DNA from: Allolobophora icterica
Lineage: Eukaryota; Annelida; Clitellata; Crassiclitellata; Lumbricidae
Length of the DNA stretch: 64,000 nucleotides
Reading direction: 5' to 3'
Assembly (NCBI GenBank): GCA_963556255.1
Contig: OY744608.1
Coordinates: forward strand, 5,303,517-5,367,516
Under the pieces are notes generated by a model. That model saw only the letters and a program-made list of their open reading frames with translations, searched no databases and was not told the origin of the DNA. Made by a program: the position numbers and the translations under genes. Below are positions 44,199 through 54,880 of the stretch, in pieces (position 1 is the stretch's first letter; each line of letters starts with the position of its first letter).

Positions 44199-44236
44199 GA
44201 CACCTTTAAAACTGATACATTCTCTCTATATATATA
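44199..44236 (+). promoter_or_regulatory. Promoter-like module, near-consensus copy
   Basis: TTTGGACACCTTTAAAAC, 14 nt, TATATATATAAAT. A degenerate 42-nt box lies just upstream. Related plus-strand modules are at 46041-46076, 46480-46516, 48413-48449 and 57995-58029. Confidence 0.4.
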
Positions 44237-44342
44237 AATGAAGCTATGCAAGCAGCTAAGTGAACAATTCGTACATTCTCCATATTCCGAAATCTCGGAG
44301 TTGTCCTAGACCGGAAGCTCTCCATAAATGATCATTTTTTAA

Positions 44343-44735
44343 TTGTAATCAGGAATTTATATAGCGCCACTCAAAGTCACAGGCGCTCCCGACCCGGGTC
44401 AGTATCTTCACTGACGAAAAGTTGTCAGGCGTTTCCAGAACTGGGCAGGAGGGAAAGTGAGGGGGTCAATCCTAAGAGCCTGAGGCAAGCGATTCCACCT
44501 GAAAGGGCCCACAACAGCAAACTCCGAGACAAGGCCGTAGCAGTGTGTATCGGAGGGGACCACCATGTGGCCACGTGCCTAAGACAGAAGGGAGACCCGA
44601 CCAGGTAAACTGGAAACCGGAGTACATGAGGCCATGAGATACGCGGAGCAGAGCCAGCAAGACAGTTACACATAAGGGAAAGTACCTTAAATTGGACACG
44701 TTGGCGAATGGGAAGCCAGTGAAGGGAGTCATATC
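44343..44735 (-). pseudogene. CR1/L2-like LINE 3' fragment
   Basis: The minus strand encodes LHWLPIRQRVQFKVLSLMCNCLAGSAP-like sequence (in pieces) and ends GTGGCGCTATATAAATTCC. It lies head to head with a related plus-strand fragment that starts almost immediately. Confidence 0.65.
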
Positions 44736-44739
44736 AACA

Positions 44740-45385
44740 GTGTCTTCCGCTCATGCTTTTAACACCTCCATCAGTTCCGTACTATTCACCGCTGCCTCTC
44801 CTTTCATGCTGTCACTACTTTAATTTACGCCCTTATCTGCACTAGACTTTGGTAACACCATCTTAGCTGGACTTTCACTGGCTATTACTCCAAAGCTTCA
44901 GCCTGTTCTTAATGCCGATGCCGTCTTATTGGAAGGTACCCAGCTTTGGCCACATAGCGTTCTTCATGCGGGATACTTTACACAGGCTCCCCATCCAACA
45001 ACGTATTCAGTTTAGGATCCTGACCCTTACGCGCAATTGTTTTGTTGGCTCTGCTCCATCATTCTTAGGGACTTCTGCATTTCAGTCTCCCAGGTCTCGG
45101 GTCGGCTGTCCATGGACTCCTGACCGTCCCTTGTATGCATACTGCTACAGCTCAGTCCAGAAGCTATGCCTATGTTGTGCCCCCTAGCAGGAATTGTCTT
45201 TCTGCATGGAGACCTGCGGCTCGAGCTCCTCAGTTTGTCCCTTCCACAGTTTGGCAAGCGCCTGAAGTCTGTATTATTCGGCAGTAATTTTACTGGTACA
45301 GGTCTGGAGCGCCACTAGTGAGTTTTTCTTGAAGTGGTGCTTTATCAATACCAGATTGCAATTTTCACAATTACAATTAAACTGC
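44740..45385 (+). pseudogene. CR1/L2-like LINE 3' fragment
   Basis: Frames broken by shifts and stops encode LDFGNTILAGLS, QPVLNADAV, RLPIQQRIQFRILTLTRN and VGSAPSFLG, then a (ATTACA)-type tail at about 45365-45385. It is the same subfamily as the preceding minus-strand fragment. Confidence 0.65.
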
Positions 45386-46764
45386 TAAGGTGTCTAGAGA
45401 AGGCAATCGGAGATCACCTCTCTGCTGATCAATAGTAACTGAATAATCATGGCAACGAAGAGGGTCGCGTTCGGCAGAGGAGGAAACAAGGCCTCCTCGA
45501 TCGTAAACCAGCAATACCTTTGCATAGAGATACTTCATGTAGGAACATAGAATGTGAGAAATATGTTACGACCTGGAAAGCCTCGGAACGTGATTAAAAA
45601 CTTTGAAAAGCGGACTTGGAAATCAGGATCAGTTTGTTTGTACCAAGATTGGAGATTTCTGTTTGAATTTCATGATATTTGCTTGACAGCCACTGCACGT
45701 CCGTCCCGTTAGTGCCAGGCAGTGCCATTCCCAAGCCTGGATAAAGGAGGAGGGCAACGCTAATGAACTTTGTCATCATACAGAATCATTAAACTGAAAC
45801 TACTACTACTACTTAATCAACGCCCCTCACGGTCACAAGATGTTGCAAAGCAGTGAATACTACTAGTAATACCTTATCAAACTCCGTCAATGCCCTTTCG
45901 GGTGGTGCCAGACCTGTCTGGGTAAAAGAGGAGGGCGCCGTCAACGGCCCAGAAAGCCAGCGTCAAATATCGAATACCATTACTAATACCTTGTGTTCGG
46001 TAAAGTTAGTTTTAAAAAACAACGCGTCGACGTGTACTTGGACACCTTTAAAATGAATACATCCCCTGCTATATATTTCTTAAACCGCATATATTTCTTC
46101 AGTCGGTCGAGGTGCATGTGTATATAATTATTAATTCTATCTTAGCGTATTATCTGCAATGTATTGCTATAACAAGAATATTTAACTCATGGGAATCTGA
46201 GGGGTGGTAATGATTTTATTGTCTCTTATTGTTTAATTATTATTATTCATTATTATTCCTTATTATTAATTTCATTTTCAGTTGTCATTATTTGTATATT
46301 AATTATTTTATTATTAATTATCGCCGACCAATATCTATGAATCTATTAATTGTTCGCGCTTTAACTCAGCCAGTGACTGTACACTGGAAGTGACAGTCTC
46401 AAGCCACGATAAAGGAGGAGGGCGACGCTAATCATACACCGCGTTGCTACTGCTTCACCTGCTTGTTGACGTCAATTTGAACACCTTTTTAAAGTATCCC
46501 ACAATGCTATTTAAATGGAGAGTTAATGACGTAATATTTAATGTTCCTTTACCATATGTGTACTATCGAAAATTACACCTAAGAATTAAACCTAGTATAC
46601 CTAGGAACTATACCTGGTTTTCAAATTTACATATTCTTGTTGCATAATATTCTATACTTTTGGTCTATATCTAAACGTCAAACTGTGGAAGCAGCAGTAA
46701 CTTTGAACCATCTGTATAAGTGTGAATACCAGAGTTCCTCCATATACTAACAAATTATAATCTT

Positions 46765-46965
46765 TTTCTTTATTAAATTCAAACCAACAAACGCAGTATG
46801 ATTACATTGAGACATGACAGTACAATTATCAATATCTTAACTAAACACATGGCAGCCATGCAAGGCGAGCGCCCGAGAGGGGTTGCGGGTATCGAACCGC
46901 GTACTGCTGCTCTGATGTTAAACTATATCCACGATACTGTTGACGCTATGCCATTTTAACCCATT
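46765..46965 (-). mobile_element. tRNA-derived SINE related to family S1
   Basis: The minus strand carries a perfect B box GGTTCGATACC (46888-46898) and an A-box-like region near 46930, then CTTGCATGGCTGCCATG shared with 43645-43970. The tail is AT-rich. Confidence 0.6.
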
Positions 46966-46969
46966 TAAT

Positions 46970-47938
46970 TAATAATAAAAATTATATTCATCTCTGTAAT
47001 ATTGTTGTTGCGAATATTAATTGTGTTTGAACATAAATTAGTCATATATTCAACATTATATATAAATATGATGTAAATAATTTGACATTAATATAGTTAA
47101 ATATGCGTGAGTAAATTTGAAAAATCGAAAAACAGCCTAAGTGGCCACCAAAAAATGAAAAAGAGTCGTTGAGGTATCAAAATGGCTTTCTAAAACGGAC
47201 AAAACAGCATATATGGCCACCAAAAGAACCTTTATGGTCATTGTGGAAAGTTAAAAATAAAGAAAACAAAACCAAAAGAACCGATATGGTTACAAAAGAC
47301 CCTATGGGTCACAGAGAGAAAAAGAAAAAAGAGGCAATTGCCAATTGAATAGCAAATTTATAAAATATTTATCAACTGCATTTTATTATATCGACATATG
47401 AACCATCTGCTAGATATCGCCGCCTCGATAAAAGTGCCACATAGACTATCTGTGTCTCAATAAACTGCCAGACGTGAAACAAACGATAAGAGAATAAACG
47501 AAAATCGAAGAAAGAAAGTTTCATAAAAAGAGCTTAAATGCAATTTTTATCCTCAAAGGCATCAACCGCCATTGTAGTCATAAGATGTCGTTAAACTTTG
47601 GAAATTATAACAATAAATAAGTGTTCCAGTCGGTTAATAATATGAAGCGCTGTAAAAATTTGCAAATTCATTCCCAGAATATTATTGTTGAGAGCGCCTC
47701 AATGAACACCCCAGAAGATATGAATAAAAATCCTTATAAGCTGCAATATTAACCTCTAAAAATAGAACAGATGAACTTTTATGGCCATTAAGAGAACTTC
47801 CTGGGTTTGTCGAAATTAGTATCAATCAACTTTTTCGTATATATAACAAGATAGAATATATATATATATATATATATCTTATAAATTAATTCTTATGTAC
47901 TTGTATATTCTTCACACACACACACATATGTATATTAT

Positions 47939-48025
<87 letters not shown>

Positions 48026-48601
48026 CCCAAGATAACTCAATCAAAGTTTATTTGCGTATTACATAATATGAAATTAAGTTACTTTCATTACAATAAAGAT
48101 TGTAACCGCAATCAGACATTTATAAAGCGACATTTCAACAACAAATATTCAACAGTGTGGAATTCATACAATTCATTGTTTAACGATATCTTGTGTCCTC
48201 GAGGACCGTCGACCGCTATATGACAATTTCTATGAATGCATAAGTTGACCAAATGCCAAATGTATCTTACTTCACCGTTTGCGTAAGGACACAAAGGACT
48301 AAATAAATTTACCACAGCCATTAAAAGGCCATTAAACGCTGGAACTACAACTCGTGTGTTTTCGAAGGCGCATAATATTTAAGGTAATATGTAAGCTAAG
48401 GAATTCAACTTAGACACCTTTAAAACTGATACAGAGGAGAGTATATATACGCTGTCTAATCGTTCAATCGATAGCTAGAGTATTCAACCTCTCTACCTCT
48501 CTATTATTACTACTAATACTAATGGGCAATTACTAGCATAAAGTCGACGTCAACGTGTCCTGGCAGACGGCATTAAACAATGGATAAGGTAAGGTGTGAC
48601 G

Positions 48602-48604
<3 letters not shown>
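46970..48604. other. AT-rich noncoding DNA
   Basis: No gene. Holds 47100-47330 with loose repeats of ATGGCCACCAAAAGAACC, a 42-nt box copy at 47562-47597, (AT)n at 47936-48020, a promoter-like module at 48413-48449 and its 42-nt box at 48543-48580. Confidence 0.5.

Positions 48605-48664
<60 letters not shown>
48605..48664. repeat. (AT)n microsatellite at the LTR element insertion point
   Basis: Directly abuts the 3' LTR. The other side of the element (57591 onward) also begins ATATATA, so the retrotransposon inserted into an AT repeat. A clean target duplication cannot be read. Confidence 0.8.
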
Positions 48665-48665
<1 letters not shown>

Positions 48666-49123
48666 GTTACGGGTTCATCCTAATAAAGTCTCCAACAAAG
48701 TCGTCTCTAGTTTAAATAGGTATAATTCTCCAAACAAAAATATCAAACAAAATTATCGATACATTACCCAACCGTAGATGACGGTGGAAAACGGTTCGTT
48801 CATCACTCACGGAAGAACGCCAACGAAAACCTGGTCTTCAATGCAGCAACAGGCTGACGACCAGAAAATAGACGCGTAGAAATACGTCAAACACCACAGG
48901 TGTAAAGCCTCACGAAACTAGCTTAACTAGCATGCGAACACAGGAAGTACTCGGACAAGACTACGCCCAATCGGCAGTATCATCAGAGACTTCAGCCACA
49001 CTCCCTATTCTCTATCCTTATATATTAGATCTTTCCCCGGTAGAGGTCTCTTATTAGCCAAAGAAAACCAGTCAAGCAGGACTGTTACCCATCCTAGAAC
49101 TAGTCAGTCATGGGATCCTAACA
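48665..49123 (-). repeat. 3' LTR of Gmr1-like retrotransposon (459 bp)
   Basis: Plus-strand ends TGTTACGGG and CCTAACA, so on the element strand it starts TGTTAGG and ends GTAACA. It matches the 5' LTR 57132-57590 in length and, by eye, at every base but one (G versus A at the seventh position). It should supply the polyadenylation signal of the element RNA. Confidence 0.93.
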
Positions 49124-49377
49124 TACCCCGGGACGTCACAGGCAGAAACCAGAAGGGTTTCTGACTTAACTAACTTATAATAAACATGCACAGTGCAACA
49201 AATATCAAAATCCAAGCATAACCTATGCAACAAATCATTTGACACAAAATCATTTAAACTATACACACTAGACGTCCATGTACGTCAGCCCTAAACAGAT
49301 GCAATAAATCATTTCACACAAACAAAAACATTAATCTATACACACTAGACGTCCATATACGTCAGCCCTAAACACGA
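49124..49377 (-). other. 3' untranslated region of LTR element with tandem repeat
   Basis: Lies between the gag-pol stop and the 3' LTR. Contains an imperfect tandem repeat of about 75 bp (49225-49298 and 49299-49375) with ACACACTAGACGTCCAT. A short CCCGGGG run next to the LTR is the only candidate polypurine tract and is weak. Confidence 0.6.
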
Positions 49378-52300
49378 TTACCCACTGGTAATCATCGATG
49401 GTCGACTCAACAAGTCCGGAAGGTAATTGTCTCTCCCTGAACGGTGCCGAATATCCAAAGTATATTTTTGGAGTTCCAAACTCCATCGGAGTAATTTATC
49501 GTTCGAGTTTGCCATCGAATTGATAAAAGTGAGAGGACTGTGATCAGTAAAGACCACCACAGGCGCAGATCCGAAGTATACGGAAAACGTCCGTACAGCC
49601 ATGACCAATGCCAGAGCCTCCTTCTCCACTGTTGAGTAGCGTATTTCGTGCTTCCGTAATTTCCGACTGTAGTAGCACACCGGATGTTCGATTCCATCGT
49701 ATATCTGGAATAGACACGCTCCAACACACACCTGCGAAGCATCAACAGCAACCAAAAATGGTCTGTTATAATCAGGCGGTTTAAGAATTGGTTTCGACGC
49801 CAACCTTGATTTCAAGTCAACAAAAGCCTGTTCAGCCTTCGGCGACCACACAAATTTATTTCCCTTCTTCAAAATCTCTGTTAAAGGATTAGTTAAATCA
49901 GAAAAATGTGGCAAATATTTCCTGTAATAGCTTGCCAACCCAAACAAAGACTGTAACTGCTTCTTGTTAGTAGGAGTTGGGAAATTAATCATCACTTCCA
50001 CCTTTTGTGCACGTGGTGACACTACCCCTCGACCCACATGATGACCCAAGAAATCCACCTCAGCGTCAGCAAAAGTACACTTTTTTACGTTCAATGTTAA
50101 TTTAGCCTTCTCCACCCGTTGCAACACTTGTTGTAAATGATCCATATGATCAAACCAAGTCATACTGAAAATAATGACGTCATCCAAGTAAGCATCACAA
50201 AAAGACTCTAAGCCTGCAAAAACCTTCTTAACCAACCGACTAAATGAACTCGGCGCGTTTCGAAGCCCAAAAGCCATGTATTTCCATTGGAAATGACCAT
50301 TAGGCGTCACAAAACCTGTCAAAGCCCTTGCCGATGACGCTATAGGAATTTGATAATATCCTTTCGTCATGTCTAATTTCGTAAGAAATTTTGCCTGACC
50401 AACTTTGTTTATGAGTGTTTCCACTCGAGGCATAGGAAACGGATCAGGAACTGTGACTGAATTCAGTTTCCTGAAATCTGTACACAATCGCAATGTACCA
50501 TCAGGCTTCGGAACCAGAACTATTGGCGCCGCCCACGGACTCTCAGATTCTTCAATAATCCCCGATTGCAACAACTCTTCTATTTCCTTATTTACCACCT
50601 TTAACCTGTCTGGATGAAGCGGATACGGTGATTGCCTCATAGGTCTCACTCCATCCAGCAACTTGACATCATGCGACACCAAAGTTGTCTTCCCCGGCTT
50701 GTCACTAAACACATTCTGAAATTTGCATAGCACATATGTCAAATCCTTAACTTGACTCTGATTCAAATGATCCATCATCACAGAATCCATAATTGATGTA
50801 GACTTGTCTGCATCAGTAACCAAAACATTCACTTCAGGTTCACTGTCAACAACCAACACCTGCTCCCCTTGCCGTGGTAGATATCTCTTCATGAGATTGA
50901 CATGTACCACCCGTTTCGTTTTCCTCCGATCCGGAGTACCGGCGAGATAGTCCACCTCACCCAGTCTTTTCAATACTTGGTAGGGCCCACAATACTTAGC
51001 TTCCAAAGGCTTCCCAATTAAAGGCAACAAAAGTAATACCTGGTCACCTTTCTCAAAATTCACAGACTTCGCATGCAAGTCATACCATTCCTTTGACTTA
51101 GACTTAAGTACCATTTCATTGTCATTTACAATCTGTAAAGATACCTTAATCTTCTCACGAAGGTTCAAGACAAAATCGATAAGATTCGTCTTCTTTAATT
51201 CTGGTACAACATCAGTTCTTATCCAGCTGCGTTTAATCATTTGCAAGGGCCCCTTCACATCCCTGCCAAACCTCAAATCAAACGCAGAAAATCCTAAACC
51301 CTGAACTGGAACTTCTCTATAAGCAAAGAGAACCCAAGGCAGAATTTCGTCCCAATCACCCTGAAAAGTTTCTCCTATTGCTTTCAACATATCTTTTAGC
51401 GTACGATGAAATCTCTCAAGACATCCGTTTGACTGAGGATGAAATGCACTCGTCCTTAAATGCATTATCTGACATTCATTCGTCATCAATTGCATTAATT
51501 CTGACATGAATTCAGAACCTTGATCTGATAAAATCTCATCAGGAAAACCAAACGTAGTGAAAACCGAAATCAACACTTTCACCACTTCCGCCGCCGTGTG
51601 TACCTTCAACGGAAACGCAAACGGAAAATGCGTAGCCAAATCCATTATCGTCAAGATAAATCTGTTCCTTGACTTATCACAAATCTCCAAAGGACCAACT
51701 ACATCTAACGCAATTCGGGAAAACGGTTTACTAATAACCGGCAAATTAATCAAAGGCGCCCGAGCTTTTGTAGCTCCCTTGCCAAGACGCTGACAAACGT
51801 CACAAGTACGACAATATTCTCTGACATACTTAAAAATACCAGGCCAATAAAAATGCCTCAAGACTCTATCAAGAGTTTTCTGTGTTCCTAAATGTCCACT
51901 CGAAGGAACATCATGCGCTACATGAATTATCTTTGACCTCAAAGAAATTGGAACGAGTACTTGCGTTCTACCGAAACCTTCAGGCTCCAAAACACTCCTC
52001 CACACGCGAACCAAGACTCCATCACGCACCTCGTAAAACGAACGTTCACTTCTATCAGGTGAAAGCGCTAAATCAAAAAGACAATTGAAAGATTCGTCAC
52101 TGCGTTGCAATTCAATTAATCTGTCTCTCGAACAAATTTCCGAACCTTCAACACAACTCTCATCAAATTCTGTACACAAATTACTTATGTCTAAGTCGAC
52201 AGAGTCGATCACATCAGAATTCTTAATTAGAGGAGCGTCAATGTCTACAGCGTCCTGTCTCGCCACGCTCGACTGCATCGTAGTCCCGACTTTACTCTGC

Positions 52301-54411
52301 GCCCTCGTAACAACCTCTACATCTATCGGTTCATTTTGAACTAAATCATTTCCAATGAGAATATTTATTCCTTTGGGCAATTTGTCTACCAACCCACAAA
52401 GAATAATTCCCGAAACAAACTCACTCTCCACTTGAATTTCGATCAACGGGACAGAAACTGGTTCTCCTACAATTCCCTGAATCAATCTATCTTCACCCGT
52501 AAAGACATAATCACAAGAATTAAGCCCATCCTTACTAGCTATTGACTGTAATGCACCCGAGTCTCTCAGTAGCACCACATGACGCTGTGAACCGTGTCGT
52601 CCGTACACAATTCCAGACTTAACAAAAGGTCTGTACTGCTGATTTATCGTCGAGTTGCCCGAATGTACATCTACCAATCCAATGTTATTGTCTGGATAAT
52701 TTGTGCCTGCCCTAGCCAAATTTCTTGCTTTCAGCTTTTCACAATTTGAAATCATATGCGTTCTCGCATGACAATATGCACAAGAAACAGGTGTGCCAAA
52801 CGCACTTGTATAATTCCTACTGGTAGTCCTAGGGCTGCCGAAAGAATTTTGACCTCCGCCTCGTCTCATATTATCGGTGTCATTTGCCCATCCCTTTTCA
52901 AATTTAACAGGTGCTACCATTTCCTTCTTGAAAGGTTTGTACAGCATGTCGTATTCATCAGCCATTCGTGCTGCTTCCGAAAGTGACGTTACTTTACGTT
53001 CGATCACCCAACGATGTAAATCCACAGGCAGACAATTCACAAATTGCTCCAGTTTGAAAATTTCCAAAACCTTATCTAAATCAGCCAATGCTCCTTCTCC
53101 CTCCAGCCAACTCTTAAACGGAATATTCAACCGATATGCAAAATTTGAATACGTTTCAAGACTACCCTTTTGCAACGCTCGAAACCTTTTCCGATAAAAT
53201 TCTGGTACTCTTGCATAAGCCGTAAGCAAAGCATTTTTCAGAATGTCATAATCCTTGCATTGTTCCAAGGAGAGCTCGCCGAAAATTTGTAAAGCTTTCC
53301 CCGTTAATTTCGTGTGAATTAACGACGACCGTTTATCTTTCGGAAATTGATGTAGCTCCATGGCTTTTTCAAACGACTGTAAATAATGTTCCAAATTTGT
53401 GTCGTCAAACCGAGGTACTAATTTCACCGCCGACCCAATATTAAATTTTGTCGTACGTCCAGTCCTTTCTGCATTTTCTTCACTGAAACTCTGTGCTACC
53501 TCATCGAAGTCACCTACTGTTAACCTTTCAACAGAACCTCCTAATTCTTTCATTCTCAATTGATGCTGTCTCTGTTTTTCCTTTTCTACCAATTCCATTT
53601 GTAACTTCCTCTCAGCTGCTTCCATCTGACTTTTCTTAATCTCATTTTCCATAGACAACCTTTCGTTCTCTACCTTCAGCCTCCTTTCTGAAAGTTCTGC
53701 CTCTATCCGTAATTTCCTTTCTGCTGCTTCTGCCTCTTTATCTGCTTGTTCCTTCTTAGCTTCTGCTAGTTCCTTCTTAGCTTCTGCCTCTCTCCGTAAT
53801 TTCCTTTCTGCTGCGTCTGCCTCTTTATCTGCTTGTTCCTTCTTAGCTTCTGCTTCTCTCCGTAATTTTCTTTCTGTTGCTTCTGCCTCTTTATCTAGTC
53901 TTCGCAATTCTAATTCTGCTTGTTCCTTTCTAACTTCAGCCTCTTTATCCAGTTTTCGCAATTCTAATTCTGCTTGTTCTTTCCGAACTTCAGCTTCCTT
54001 CTCTGCCTGTTCCTTCCTAATTTCAGCTTCCTTAACTGCCTGTTCCTTCTTAATTTCAGCTTCCTTAACTGCCTGTTCCTTCTTTGCTTCTGCTTCCGCC
54101 TGCATTTGTAATTTCATCTTCTCAAGCTCAAAATTTCTCTCAGCTTCTCTGTCTTCTCTGCGCTGTGTCCGTGCAATTTCGTCTTGTTCTTTTTTCAATT
54201 TCAATTTTAAAATTTTAGCCTGAACTCCAGACTCTGATTTTGGCGAAGAATATGGCGAAGTTAACAATTTAGACAGTGCCTTTTGCATCTGCAATTTAGT
54301 AAGACCTTTCACGTCTTGTCCCAATTTCTCCAATTCAACACGTAATTCGTCTTGTTTCAGTTCAAAAATATCCTCCACCTGTAACATTTTTACTGCCTCC
54401 GGTGTTTCCAT
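49378..54411 (-). CDS. Gmr1-like Ty3/gypsy Gag-Pol polyprotein, intact
   Basis: 1677 aa in one frame from ATG at 54411. Order: N-terminal leader; long charged coiled coil (about 60-300) of KKEQADKEAE-type repeats; SCAN-like Gag capsid domain (about 325-490); CCHC knuckle CAYCHARTHMISNC at 544-557; aspartic protease DSGA at 617-620; integrase with an HHCC finger starting H833, then DDE core D903, D963, E999 and a GPY motif at 1142-1144; reverse transcriptase with YLDD 1408-1411; RNase H with D1557 and D1624. Integrase lies before RT, the copia-like order that defines Gmr1-like members of Ty3/gypsy. The protein would form particles, copy the RNA and integrate the DNA. All catalytic motifs are present and the frame is intact, so the element could be active. 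It has no envelope ORF. Confidence 0.95.
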   Translation of the reverse strand: METPEAVKMLQVEDIFELKQDELRVELEKLGQDVKGLTKLQMQKALSKLLTSPYSSPKSESGVQAKILKLKLKKEQDEIARTQRREDREAERNFELEKMKLQMQAEAEAKKEQAVKEAEIKKEQAVKEAEIRKEQAEKEAEVRKEQAELELRKLDKEAEVRKEQAELELRRLDKEAEATERKLRREAEAKKEQADKEADAAERKLRREAEAKKELAEAKKEQADKEAEAAERKLRIEAELSERRLKVENERLSMENEIKKSQMEAAERKLQMELVEKEKQRQHQLRMKELGGSVERLTVGDFDEVAQSFSEENAERTGRTTKFNIGSAVKLVPRFDDTNLEHYLQSFEKAMELHQFPKDKRSSLIHTKLTGKALQIFGELSLEQCKDYDILKNALLTAYARVPEFYRKRFRALQKGSLETYSNFAYRLNIPFKSWLEGEGALADLDKVLEIFKLEQFVNCLPVDLHRWVIERKVTSLSEAARMADEYDMLYKPFKKEMVAPVKFEKGWANDTDNMRRGGGQNSFGSPRTTSRNYTSAFGTPVSCAYCHARTHMISNCEKLKARNLARAGTNYPDNNIGLVDVHSGNSTINQQYRPFVKSGIVYGRHGSQRHVVLLRDSGALQSIASKDGLNSCDYVFTGEDRLIQGIVGEPVSVPLIEIQVESEFVSGIILCGLVDKLPKGINILIGNDLVQNEPIDVEVVTRAQSKVGTTMQSSVARQDAVDIDAPLIKNSDVIDSVDLDISNLCTEFDESCVEGSEICSRDRLIELQRSDESFNCLFDLALSPDRSERSFYEVRDGVLVRVWRSVLEPEGFGRTQVLVPISLRSKIIHVAHDVPSSGHLGTQKTLDRVLRHFYWPGIFKYVREYCRTCDVCQRLGKGATKARAPLINLPVISKPFSRIALDVVGPLEICDKSRNRFILTIMDLATHFPFAFPLKVHTAAEVVKVLISVFTTFGFPDEILSDQGSEFMSELMQLMTNECQIMHLRTSAFHPQSNGCLERFHRTLKDMLKAIGETFQGDWDEILPWVLFAYREVPVQGLGFSAFDLRFGRDVKGPLQMIKRSWIRTDVVPELKKTNLIDFVLNLREKIKVSLQIVNDNEMVLKSKSKEWYDLHAKSVNFEKGDQVLLLLPLIGKPLEAKYCGPYQVLKRLGEVDYLAGTPDRRKTKRVVHVNLMKRYLPRQGEQVLVVDSEPEVNVLVTDADKSTSIMDSVMMDHLNQSQVKDLTYVLCKFQNVFSDKPGKTTLVSHDVKLLDGVRPMRQSPYPLHPDRLKVVNKEIEELLQSGIIEESESPWAAPIVLVPKPDGTLRLCTDFRKLNSVTVPDPFPMPRVETLINKVGQAKFLTKLDMTKGYYQIPIASSARALTGFVTPNGHFQWKYMAFGLRNAPSSFSRLVKKVFAGLESFCDAYLDDVIIFSMTWFDHMDHLQQVLQRVEKAKLTLNVKKCTFADAEVDFLGHHVGRGVVSPRAQKVEVMINFPTPTNKKQLQSLFGLASYYRKYLPHFSDLTNPLTEILKKGNKFVWSPKAEQAFVDLKSRLASKPILKPPDYNRPFLVAVDASQVCVGACLFQIYDGIEHPVCYYSRKLRKHEIRYSTVEKEALALVMAVRTFSVYFGSAPVVVFTDHSPLTFINSMANSNDKLLRWSLELQKYTLDIRHRSGRDNYLPDLLSRPSMITSG

Positions 54412-54525
54412 GTTTCAAATTTCAACACAGATACGCCCCTAAAATTCTAAATTTTCCCTTAACGCTACAAAATTCGTATTCAAGAGACAAATTAGAGCGC
54501 AAAAAAAATCCCGCGAGCCCTCATA
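54412..54525 (-). promoter_or_regulatory. 5' leader of LTR element with putative primer binding region
   Basis: Between LTR and gag-pol ATG. Adjacent to the LTR the element strand reads TATGAGGGCTCGCGGGATTT. Its complement resembles the 3' half of a tRNA (T-stem CCCGC plus acceptor strand), but no TGG follows the LTR directly, so the primer is uncertain. The same leader recurs at 57018-57131. Confidence 0.45.
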
Positions 54526-54880
54526 TGTTACAGGTTCATCCTAATAAAGTCTCCAACAAAGTCGTCTCTAGTTTAAATAGGTATAATTCTCCAAACAAAA
54601 ATATCAAACAAAATTATCGATACATTACCCAACCGTAGATGACGGTGGAAAACGGTTCGTTCATCACTCACGGAAGAACGCCAACGAAAACCTGGTCTTC
54701 AATGCAGCAACAGGCTGACGACCAGAAAATAGACGCGTAGAAATACGTCAAACACCACAGGTGTAAAGCCTCACGAAACTAGCTTAACTAGCATGCGAAC
54801 ACAGGAAGTACTCGGACAAGACTACGCCCAATCGGCAGTATCATCAGAGACTTCAGCCACACTCCCTATTCTCTATCCTT
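54526..54880 (-). repeat. Truncated internal LTR copy (355 bp)
   Basis: The first 355 bp (plus-strand order) of the LTR, ending CTCTATCCTT, joined directly to gag sequence at 54881. The missing 104 bp is at 57487-57590. This is the duplication junction. Confidence 0.93.

Noticed and set aside
49407..53197. Numerous 60-114-aa ORFs on both strands within the LTR element
   Set aside because: Shadows of the intact 1677-codon gag-pol frame.
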